DNA of 64,000 nucleotides from G965204755 sp965243415. GTDB taxonomy: Bacteria > Acidobacteriota > Vicinamibacteria > Marinacidobacterales > Marinacidobacteraceae. Of the stretch, positions 24,017-31,499 are shown piece by piece. The first letter of the stretch is position 1. Each line of letters starts with the position of its first letter. The DNA lies in assembly GCA_965243415.1 (NCBI GenBank), contig OZ251549.1, positions 3,596,001 through 3,660,000 of the forward strand. Direction: 5' to 3'. Both the position numbers and the translations under genes were made by a program. Under the pieces are notes generated by a model. The model made no database searches. It had not been told where the DNA came from and worked only from the letters and a program-made list of their open reading frames with translations.

Positions 24017-24790
24017 TCAGCCCCGCGGTCCGTCGGTCCCGACGCGCCCGAGAATCCGACGGACGATCGCCGAGCACCGCCGGCCGCTCTCGCCCCACTC
24101 CGCATCCGCCCACAGTTCCTCCAGGTCCTCCCGGCTCACCCCCGGAAGAACCCCGGACTCCCGGACCGTCTCCTCCACCCCGTCCCTTCCCCGCCGGCAG
24201 ATCGTGGCGCCGTCCCGCGGCCGCCAGGTCCAGATCTCCGGAACGCCCATCTCCAAGTAGTCGGCGCGCTTCTCGGCCGCCCGGACCGGGCTCGAACTCC
24301 GGTTGATCTCCACGACCAGGGGCGGGGGTACGTGGCCCTCCTCCGGGCGGCAGGCCTCGTCGGCCCCGAAGCCCGGCGAGGAAACCGGCTCGACGGTCGG
24401 TTCGACAGCCGGCGCGAAGTTGACGCCGGGCACCCATTCGAGGCCGGCCCGGAGCCGCGGCCCGCCGGCGGGACCGACGAAGTAGAAGGAGGCGTCCGGC
24501 TCCAGCACCGAACCGCGCCACTCGATCCGCAGCGCTCCCGTCAGGATCGCCCGCTCGCCGCAGAGGCGGTGCACGAACCGGTGCGCCTCGCCGACGCGCC
24601 ACTCGTGGCGAAGGATGGGCGCCACGACCTCCGCGACTCCCCGGCGCGCGTCGTAGTCGCCCCGGGGCCAGTGACGCTCCTCCGCCAGTCGGTCGAACTC
24701 CGGGCGGGACATCCGCCGCACCTCGGTTCCGACCGGCGGGGCCACGCCGGCCGCCCGGCTCGTCTCCGGGATCGTCCTCCGCTCAGCCAT
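24017..24790 (-). CDS. Uma2-family (DUF820) PD-(D/E)XK nuclease-like protein, array copy C
   Basis: This 257-residue member of the Uma2 family is the last of three tandem copies. The nuclease-fold core is visible: LEPDASFYF (acidic residue on a beta strand), PPLVVEINRSSSP (the E-x-N/K strand), AAEKRADYLEMGVPEIWTWRPRDG and VLPGVSREDLEELW. Uma2 proteins are widespread putative restriction-like nucleases, often in many copies and of unknown target. A proline- and valine-rich insertion (about 118-140) separates the two catalytic strands. The start overlaps the stop of copy B by eight bases within ATGGCTGA, so the copies are translationally coupled. Confidence 0.82.
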   Translation of the reverse strand: MAERRTIPETSRAAGVAPPVGTEVRRMSRPEFDRLAEERHWPRGDYDARRGVAEVVAPILRHEWRVGEAHRFVHRLCGERAILTGALRIEWRGSVLEPDASFYFVGPAGGPRLRAGLEWVPGVNFAPAVEPTVEPVSSPGFGADEACRPEEGHVPPPLVVEINRSSSPVRAAEKRADYLEMGVPEIWTWRPRDGATICRRGRDGVEETVRESGVLPGVSREDLEELWADAEWGESGRRCSAIVRRILGRVGTDGPRG

Positions 24791-25595
24791 CCCCGTCCCC
24801 GCGCGCCTCTTCGGGTGTTTCCACGCGGCTCTCGACAGCGTGGGCCCGCTCCAGAACCCGACGGACGACCGCGACGCACTGACGCCCGCTCTCGCTCCAT
24901 TCCGTACCCGCCCAGAGGTCTTCCAGGTTCTCCCGGGTCACTCCGGGAAGGACCCCGGACTCCCCGACCGTCTCCTCCGCCCCGTCCCTTCCGCGCCGAT
25001 AGATCGTGGCGCCTTCCCGGGGCCGCCAGGTCCAGATCTCCTGAACGCCCATCTCCAGGGTGTCGGCGCGCTTCTCCGCCGCCCGGGCAGGGCTCGCACT
25101 GCGATTGACCTCCACGACCAGCGGCGGGGGCTCGTGCCCCTTTTCCGGACAGCAGGCCTCGTCGGCCCCGAAGCCCGGCGAGGCGACCGGCTCGACAGTC
25201 GGTTCGACAGCCGGCGCGAAGTTGACGCCGGGCACCCATCCGAGACCGCCCCGGAGCCGCGGCCCGCCGACGGGAGCGACGAAGTAGCAGGAAGAGTCCG
25301 GCTCCAGCACCGAACCCTGCCACTCGATCCGCAGCGCTCCCGTCAGCACCGCCCGCTCGCCACAGAGAGCGCGCACGAACAGGGCTACCTCCGCGGCGCG
25401 CCACTCGTGCGAGAGCATCGGCTCGGCCACGACTTCGGCGAGGCCCCGCCGGGCGTCGTAGTCGCCCCGGGGCCAGTGGCGCTCCTCCGCCAGCCGGTCG
25501 AACTCGACGCGCGACATCTGCCGCACCTCGGTTCCGGCCGGCGGATCCACGGCGGCCGCCCGGCTCGCCTCCGGGATCGTCGGCCGCTCAGCCAT
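24783..25595 (-). CDS. Uma2-family (DUF820) PD-(D/E)XK nuclease-like protein, array copy B
   Basis: This 270-residue middle copy of the array keeps the same core: LEPDSSCYFV, PPLVVEVNRSASP, AAEKRADTLEMGVQEIWTWRPREG and VLPGVTRENLEDLW. The catalytic-type D and E are retained, so it is not an obvious pseudogene. Differences from its neighbours are scattered substitutions and a longer acidic tail. Both its start and its stop lie within the same ATGGCTGA overlap, meaning that duplication occurred with a full gene plus junction as the unit. Confidence 0.82.
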   Translation of the reverse strand: MAERPTIPEASRAAAVDPPAGTEVRQMSRVEFDRLAEERHWPRGDYDARRGLAEVVAEPMLSHEWRAAEVALFVRALCGERAVLTGALRIEWQGSVLEPDSSCYFVAPVGGPRLRGGLGWVPGVNFAPAVEPTVEPVASPGFGADEACCPEKGHEPPPLVVEVNRSASPARAAEKRADTLEMGVQEIWTWRPREGATIYRRGRDGAEETVGESGVLPGVTRENLEDLWAGTEWSESGRQCVAVVRRVLERAHAVESRVETPEEARGDGDG

Positions 25596-26373
25596 CCCGG
25601 TCCCCGCGCGCCTCAGGAGGCGTTGCGACCCGACCCTCGACAGCGCCGCAGGCCCGCTCGCGAACCAGGCGGACGATGGCGGCGCACTGCCGCGCGCGTT
25701 CGTGCCACTCGGCGCCCGCCCAGAGTTCCTCCAGGTCCTCCCGGCTCACCCCCGGGAGAACCCCGGACTCCCGAACCGTCTCCTCCTCCCCGTCCTTCCC
25801 TCGCCGGTAGATCGTGGCGCCGTCCCGCGGCCGCCAGGTCCAGATCTCCTGAACGCCCATCTCCAGGTAGTCGGCGCGCTTCTCCGCCGCCCGGGCCGGG
25901 CTCGAGCAGCGGTTGATCTCCACCACCAACGGGGGCGCCGCGTGGCCCTCCTCCGGGCGGCAGGCCTCCTCGAAGCCCGGCGCCACGATCGCTTCGACAG
26001 CCGGTTCGAGGCGCGGTTCGTCCCCGCGCGGCGAGCCGGCCGGTGCCAAGCGGGGAGTGAAGTAGAAGCAGGCATCCGGCTCCAGCACCGAGCCGCGCCA
26101 CTCGATCCGCAACGCCCCCATCAGGGACATTCGCTCGCCGACGAGGCCGCTCACGAACACATCCACCTGGCCGGCCCGCCACTCGTGCGGCGCCGTCGGC
26201 TCCGCCACGACCTCGGCGAGGCCGCGCCGGGCGTCGTAGTCGCCGCGGGGCCAGTGGCGCTCTTCCGACAGCCGGTCGAATTCCACGCGCGACATCTGCC
26301 GCACATCGGTTCCGACCGGCGGATCCACTCCCGCCAACCGGCTCGCCTCCAGAATCGTCAGCCGCTTGGCCAT
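25588..26373 (-). CDS. Uma2-family (DUF820) PD-(D/E)XK nuclease-like protein, array copy A
   Basis: This is the first of the three copies in transcription order, 261 residues from the ATG at 26373. An ATG at 26397 is also in frame, but the chosen start aligns with MAERRTIPE/MAERPTIPE of the other copies. The core has LEPDACFYF, PPLVVEINRCSSP, AEKRADYLEMGVQEIWTWRPRDG and VLPGVSREDLEELW. The loop before the second catalytic strand differs in length from copies B and C. A TAGGGT on the minus strand about 100 bases upstream could be the promoter for the whole array. Confidence 0.82.
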   Translation of the reverse strand: MAKRLTILEASRLAGVDPPVGTDVRQMSRVEFDRLSEERHWPRGDYDARRGLAEVVAEPTAPHEWRAGQVDVFVSGLVGERMSLMGALRIEWRGSVLEPDACFYFTPRLAPAGSPRGDEPRLEPAVEAIVAPGFEEACRPEEGHAAPPLVVEINRCSSPARAAEKRADYLEMGVQEIWTWRPRDGATIYRRGKDGEEETVRESGVLPGVSREDLEELWAGAEWHERARQCAAIVRLVRERACGAVEGRVATPPEARGDRDG

Positions 26374-26600
26374 CCTCGTCGTCCTCGCTCTCCTCACCCG
26401 ACGACCCCGGGGATTCCCGGACCTCGGCTCCTCTCCGCGCGGCCCCCCCGAACGGTCGGCGACCGCCTCACACGAACGGAACCCTAGCAGCGGCCCGGAT
26501 CCTCCGGGACCACGCCGGGTTCATCAGCGACTCGTCTGCGGATTCCCCGGGATTCCTACCCGGACGGAGTGCTCGCCCGACCCCGACTCCGCCGCACCGG

Positions 26601-27845
26601 TCAACCCTCGGCCCGCACCTCGAACCAATCCTCGAGGGCGTCGAGGCCGAGGAGCAGGTGCGCGGCCACATAGAGAGTGGCGTCCTCCGGCAGCCGGCCG
26701 CGCTCGGCGTTCGACACCAGGAACGGCGCGAAGGCGCGCACCGACGCCTCGTCCCGGCGCCGCACCGCCATCTCGGTGAGCGTCCCCCAGATCTCGATGC
26801 CCGGTCGCTTCTCCCGCGCCGGTTCTCCGGTCCGCCCGTAGTAGGCCAGTTTCAGGCCCGGCATCCGCGTGCGGCAGAACTCCAGGACACCGGCGGCGAT
26901 CTCCGGCGCCCCTTCCATCGCCTGCAGCGCGATGGAAGCGGTGTTCGAGGTCTGCACCAGATCGCGCGGCGAGTGGAGCAGCGTCCGCTCGTCGTCGTAG
27001 AGGGTCGCGTTCTCGGGCTGGAAAACATCGTAGAGGAGCCCGTTCCCGGCGGCGGCGGCGCGGACCACTTCGTAACTCCGGGCGGCGAGGTCGGCCAGGT
27101 CGGCGCGGTCCTCGGCGCGGGCCACCCGGGCCAGGTAGTCGGGGCCGTAGTCCACCAGGAAGGAGTTCGTGGCGAAGTCCCGGCTGGAGAAGTTGAAGTA
27201 GTTCCGGATGAGGAGCAGCCCGGCGGCCTCCGCCGCGTGGCGCGCGTAGCCGTCCAGGATCCGGAGCGAGAGGGCCCGGTCCTCGGGGAGGGCGAACGCC
27301 GCCGCCGTTTCCCGGAGCCCCTGCGACACCCGGAGCGCTTCCGTCGTCCCGGAGGCGTCGGGCGCGTCCGTTCCCTGACCGGCAGCCCCTTCCTTGCCGG
27401 CTTCGGTCGCCTCCTCCTCCGCGTCCCCGGCGCCGCTGCCCGCCGCCCCGTCGTCCGCCGGAGCGGAGGGGGGCGCGACCGTCCGCCGCCAGACGACGAA
27501 GCCCCGGGTGAACGGATCGTCGGGGTCGTCCACGATCAGCCGGGTCTTCGCGAACCGCCGGAGGGCGTCGGCCAGCTCCCGGTCGTTCCGCCGCGCCGCC
27601 ACCTTGAGCAGTTCCCCGATGTCCACCGCGTAGGCGAACCCGTCCGGCCGGGCGAAGTCCCCGGCGAGGACCCTCTCCCGCACTTCCTGGTGGAGCGTCT
27701 CCAGGACCCGGCGCACCGCCTCCGGGCCCGGCCAGGCCGACCCGCCGCACCCGGCGCCGGCGAGCCCGAGGCCGAGTCCGAGGACCCCGAAGCCCGCGCG
27801 GAACCCGCCGGCGAACGGCATCGCCGGCCGGCGCCTCCGCTGCAT
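26601..27845 (-). CDS. Lipoprotein of unknown function, possibly an alpha/alpha-barrel hydrolase
   Basis: This protein of about 414 residues has a signal peptide with basic MQRRRR start and lipobox LAGAGC. The mature part is largely helical, with an acidic A/E/G-rich insertion at about residues 120-165. Recognisable stretches include RNYFNFSSRDFATNSFLVDYGPDYL, LLYDVFQPENATLYDDERTLLHSP and GIEIWGTLTEMAVRR. The repeated helix pairs and aromatic/acidic residues suggest a six-hairpin (alpha/alpha) fold as in some glycosidases, but I cannot name a family. The frame is open for many kilobases upstream as an artefact of high GC, so the start rests on the signal peptide. Confidence 0.6.
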   Translation of the reverse strand: MQRRRRPAMPFAGGFRAGFGVLGLGLGLAGAGCGGSAWPGPEAVRRVLETLHQEVRERVLAGDFARPDGFAYAVDIGELLKVAARRNDRELADALRRFAKTRLIVDDPDDPFTRGFVVWRRTVAPPSAPADDGAAGSGAGDAEEEATEAGKEGAAGQGTDAPDASGTTEALRVSQGLRETAAAFALPEDRALSLRILDGYARHAAEAAGLLLIRNYFNFSSRDFATNSFLVDYGPDYLARVARAEDRADLADLAARSYEVVRAAAAGNGLLYDVFQPENATLYDDERTLLHSPRDLVQTSNTASIALQAMEGAPEIAAGVLEFCRTRMPGLKLAYYGRTGEPAREKRPGIEIWGTLTEMAVRRRDEASVRAFAPFLVSNAERGRLPEDATLYVAAHLLLGLDALEDWFEVRAEG

Positions 27846-28355
27846 CGCCCGGCGAGCGTACCGCCGGGCGCCGCCCCGCCCCTCTCCCCGCGAGGCGCGG
27901 AGGGCGCCGCCGGCGATAATCCGCCGCTTCCGGATCGACTGCTCCGGGGTCGGCGACTTCGAGGCGGCGCTTCGGGATCGCCGCTTCCGGGGCCGGGCGC
28001 CCCGCCGGCCGGAGCCCCGCAGCCGGGAAGCCGATTCCGGGGCGAACACCGAGATGCGAGACCCCCGCCCGCTGCCTCGCGCCGACTCCCCCGCCCCGCT
28101 GCTCTTCCCCTCCGCCCCGGTCCGGCCCGGATCGTTTCGGATCGGATCGGATCCGCACCCGCCGGACCGCGGTCCCGATCCCGGTTCCCGGCCGCCGCGG
28201 CGACGCCCGGTCGCCGCCGAGCCCCGTACGACCGTCGGGTTCGCCGGCCACGGGAACCGCGGTGCCCGCCGGCCGCTCCCCCGGCGCCCGACCGGCCTCC
28301 GGGCGACCGACGGCGGGCTGTCCACCGGGCGGGACGCGTCCGGGAACGCCCGCCG
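27846..28355. other. Divergent intergenic region, no gene supported
   Basis: About 510 bases separate the minus-strand lipoprotein and the plus-strand MocA-epimerase gene. It holds a short run of overlapping ggatcg units near 28140-28155. No promoter, RNA gene or conserved frame is convincing. Confidence 0.5.
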
Positions 28356-31082
28356 GTGAGCCCCCGACCCGCGGGCGCGGCGGCGGCCCGGGCTCCCCGG
28401 CGCCTCCGGGTCGGCATCGTCGGCTGCGGCGCGCTCGCGACCTACGGCTACCTGCCGGCGCTGACCCGTCTCGGCTGCCGGCCGACCGCGCTGGTGGATC
28501 CCCGGCTCGACTTCGCCCGTTCCCTGGCGGCGCGCTTCGGGGTCCCCCGGGTGGCGGAGGACCTGGCGGAAGTCGCTCCCGACCTGGACGCGGCGATCGT
28601 GGCCGCGCCGCCGCCGCTCCACGCCGCGTTGAGCCTCCCGCTGCTCGCCGCCGGCGTCCATACCCTCGTCGAGAAACCCTTCGCGCCGAACGCCGCGGAC
28701 GCCCGCCGGATGGTCGAAGCGGCGGCGGCCTCCGGCGCCCGGCTGGCGGTCGGCCACCAACGCCGTTTCCTGTTCGTGAACCGTTGGATCGAAGCGGCCG
28801 TCCGGGCGGGGGCCCTGGGGGATCTCGTGCGGGTCACTGCCGCCGAGGGTCGGAACCTGCGCCGCGCCGCCGGACGCTCCCTTGCCGGGACCGGTCGGCG
28901 CCGGCCCGACTACTGGAACCGGGCCCGGGCCGACTGCGGCGGGGGGGTGTTCCGGGACTGGGGCCCGCATCTGCTCGACACCCTCCTCTGGTGGCTCGGG
29001 CCCGTGCGTTCCCTCGACTACCGCGACGACGCGGAAGGCGGGCTCGAAGCCGACGCCCGCCTCGAACTGGAATTCGAGTGCGGCGCCGCCGGCGTCGTGG
29101 AACTCAGCCGCCTCCGCGACCTCCCCGACACGATTCGCCTGGAGGGGACGCAGGGTTCGCTGGAAGCGAGTCTCTACCGGAACGAACTGCTCGAAGTCGC
29201 ACCCGAATCCCTCCGCCGGCTGCGGTTCCCGTTGCCGCCGGGCGCCGCCGGCGGGGACGAGGGGATCTGGGGGCCGGGCGGGCCGGGAGAACGGCTGGTC
29301 GCCGACTGGCTGGCGGCCATCGAGCAGGACCGGGAACCGTTCGTCCCGGGAGTCTCGGCGCTCCCGGTGGCGGCCCTGATGGACCGCTGTCTCGCCGGTC
29401 GGCGGCCCGCGCGCCGCTTCTCGAACGGCGCCGCCGGCCCGGCCCCGGAGTCCGCCGCCGCGGCCGGGGCCGAACTGCAGGGAAAGACCGTCCTCGTCAC
29501 CGGCGCCACCGGCTTCATCGGCGGCTGCCTGGTCGAGCGCCTGGCGCGGAGCGGCGTCCGCGTGCGCGCCGCCGTTCGCCGGTTCGGCGCCGCGGCCGGC
29601 ATCGCCCGGTTCCCGCCGGAATCGCTCGAGATGCGCGAGTTCGACCTGGCCGCCCCCGGGGCCGACGACGACCTCGACGATCTCCTGGAAAGCTGCGCGG
29701 TCGTCTTCCACCTGGCGCTCGACCTCGAATCCCGGGCAGCGAACCTCGAAGGCGCGAAGAGGCTCGGCGCCGCCTGCGCCCGGCGGGGGATCCGGCTGGT
29801 CTTCACCAGTTCCTACACGGTGCGCCGCCCCTGGCCGGACGGATTCCTGACCGAAGCCGAAACCGAACCCGCGACGACCGGCGGGACCGGCGCGCCGCCC
29901 CCTTCCGCGAACGCCCTCTGCGAAGTCGCGTTGCAGCGCCTGCGCCGCGAACGCGGTCTCGAAGTCGTCGTCCTCCAGCCGACGATCGTGTACGGCCCCT
30001 TCTCCGGCCACTGGACCGACCGCCCGGCGCGGGCGCTGCTCGACGGGCGGCTGGTCCTGCCGAGCCCGGGCGACGGGATCTGCAACGCGGTCCAGGTCGA
30101 GGATGTGGTCAGCGCGCTCCTGCTCGCCGCGGTGCGGGAGGAGGCGGTCGGCGAGACCTTCCTGATCTCCGGCGCCGAGCACCCCACCTGGCTCGAATTC
30201 CACGCCGCCTACGCCCGGGCCCTCGGACGCCCGGAGGCGATCCGTCTCCGACCCCGGGAGGAGATCGAGACCCTCCTCCGCCGGGGGCGCCTCCGCCGGC
30301 TCGTCGCCTGGGCGCGGCGGCGGCCGCGTCTCCGGAAGCCCCTCGGGCGGGTGAAGCGCGCCGGCCAACGCACCCTCCGCCGGATCCGCGCCGCCGTTCG
30401 CCGCGCGACCCGACCCCGGGACGGGAGCGCCGGTTCCTTCGTCCGAAAGCGCGCCGGGGCGCCGTCCGGGGGCGCCGAAACGCTGCCGAGCCCGCGGCAC
30501 CTCGAGGAGTTCCCCTCCCGCTGCCGGGTGCGGATCGACAAGGCGCGCCGGCTGCTCGGGTACGAACCGGCCTTCGACCTGGCGCGCGGCATGGCGCAGA
30601 CCGGGGCGTACCTCCGCTGGGCCTACGGCGCCCGGATCCCCGCCGCCGGCACCTGGATCCCCGCCGCCGGCGACCACCGGCCGCCTGCCGCAGCGGAGCG
30701 CCCCTCGCCTCCGGAAGCGGCGGCAGAGGCCCGCCCGCCGAAGCCTGACGCGCCCGCCGGTTCGCTCCGGTCTCCGCGAAGGCGACCGCCCCCGACCGGG
30801 AAAGGGCCGTCCCCCCTGCCGCGGCGGAGGAACGGGCCGGGGAGAAGGCCGGCCGGGGCTGTCTCGACGGAGATCTCGGCCGTCGTCCGGGGTGAGGAAC
30901 CGGTCGAGGACTCCGGGGACGCGCCGGCTCTCGCCCGAGCGGGGGGTGCGGATTCCCCTGCTTCGCACCGGCCGGAGGGCGCGAACCGGCCGGCGCGCGC
31001 CTCCCGCCCCTCGGAGCAGCCGGCAGCCGGGGCGCGGACCCGCAGGGCCACCGCTGCCCGGAAACGGGAGGAGCCCCCGTAG
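28356..31082 (+). CDS. Fusion of Gfo/Idh/MocA oxidoreductase and SDR epimerase/dehydratase
   Basis: This protein of about 908 residues carries two sugar-nucleotide-type enzymes. Residues about 17-345 are a Gfo/Idh/MocA dehydrogenase, with NAD loop GIVGCGALATYG and the family EKPF motif at about 105. Residues about 370-650 form an extended SDR, with VTGATGFIGGCL (GxxGxxG), VFTSSYTV and VVLQPTIVYGP. The SDR's expected YxxxK is absent: the stretch is SANALCEVAL, so catalysis may be lost or altered. The last 160 residues are disordered and basic or acidic, with an IPAAGTWIPAAG repeat. The GTG start was chosen just before the first Rossmann strand; the frame is open upstream. It probably provides a modified sugar for the glycan locus. 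Confidence 0.78.
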   Translation: MSPRPAGAAAARAPRRLRVGIVGCGALATYGYLPALTRLGCRPTALVDPRLDFARSLAARFGVPRVAEDLAEVAPDLDAAIVAAPPPLHAALSLPLLAAGVHTLVEKPFAPNAADARRMVEAAAASGARLAVGHQRRFLFVNRWIEAAVRAGALGDLVRVTAAEGRNLRRAAGRSLAGTGRRRPDYWNRARADCGGGVFRDWGPHLLDTLLWWLGPVRSLDYRDDAEGGLEADARLELEFECGAAGVVELSRLRDLPDTIRLEGTQGSLEASLYRNELLEVAPESLRRLRFPLPPGAAGGDEGIWGPGGPGERLVADWLAAIEQDREPFVPGVSALPVAALMDRCLAGRRPARRFSNGAAGPAPESAAAAGAELQGKTVLVTGATGFIGGCLVERLARSGVRVRAAVRRFGAAAGIARFPPESLEMREFDLAAPGADDDLDDLLESCAVVFHLALDLESRAANLEGAKRLGAACARRGIRLVFTSSYTVRRPWPDGFLTEAETEPATTGGTGAPPPSANALCEVALQRLRRERGLEVVVLQPTIVYGPFSGHWTDRPARALLDGRLVLPSPGDGICNAVQVEDVVSALLLAAVREEAVGETFLISGAEHPTWLEFHAAYARALGRPEAIRLRPREEIETLLRRGRLRRLVAWARRRPRLRKPLGRVKRAGQRTLRRIRAAVRRATRPRDGSAGSFVRKRAGAPSGGAETLPSPRHLEEFPSRCRVRIDKARRLLGYEPAFDLARGMAQTGAYLRWAYGARIPAAGTWIPAAGDHRPPAAAERPSPPEAAAEARPPKPDAPAGSLRSPRRRPPPTGKGPSPLPRRRNGPGRRPAGAVSTEISAVVRGEEPVEDSGDAPALARAGGADSPASHRPEGANRPARASRPSEQPAAGARTRRATAARKREEPP

Positions 31083-31113
31083 CGGCTCCGCGCCTCCCGG
31101 ACGACCGCGCCGG

Positions 31114-31218
31114 GCCGGTCTCATCCACGCCGGTCTCATCCACGCCGGTCTCATCCACGCCGGTCTCATCCACGCCGGTCTCATCCACGCCGGTCTCATC
31201 CACGCCGGTCTCATCCAC
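31114..31218. repeat. 15-bp minisatellite, seven perfect units
   Basis: Seven exact copies of gccggtctcatccac follow each other, with a partial eighth at 31219. It lies in the 417-bp gap between the fusion gene and the M14 peptidase gene. The unit is a multiple of three and open in several frames, but no flanking coding sequence supports translation. Confidence 0.95.
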
Positions 31219-31399
31219 GCCGGCCGCGTCCCGCCGGTCGTTCGGGGAGCCCCCACCCGCAGGCGGAGGCCGGATCTCCGGCGGCATCGTCGGCGGTCGG
31301 CGTCCCGGCCCCGGCGGCGGGGCGAGTCCGCGGCCGGGCTGTCCGCCTCCGCCGATCTCCCGCACCCGGCGCGGGGGTCGGCGCCCCGGTAGCGACTCC

Positions 31400-31405
31400 T
31401 ACAAT
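31400..31405 (+). promoter_or_regulatory. Probable -10 box (TACAAT) of the M14 peptidase gene
   Basis: TACAAT stands out in GC-rich sequence about 95 bases before the peptidase start. A GGAGAAGGAG ribosome site lies 8-18 bases before the ATG at 31500, so this is a conventional leadered gene. No strong -35 is seen. Confidence 0.45.
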
Positions 31406-31499
31406 CCGTACCTCCCGGCCCCGAGAAGTTCCCGCCGCCGTCCCCACGCCGGAGGCCGAAGCGGGAGCGGATCCGGTTCGGGAGAAGGAGACGCCCCCC

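Noticed and set aside
24017..26373. Insertion sequence or transposase array
   Set aside because: The three genes match the Uma2 nuclease-like family. No terminal inverted repeats or target duplications were seen.
28054..28359. A 101-codon plus-strand gene in the divergent gap
   Set aside because: Composition is arginine/proline-rich with no motif and no ribosome site, typical of chance frames here.
31114..31218. CRISPR array
   Set aside because: The units are 15 bp and directly adjacent with no spacers, and there are no cas genes nearby.
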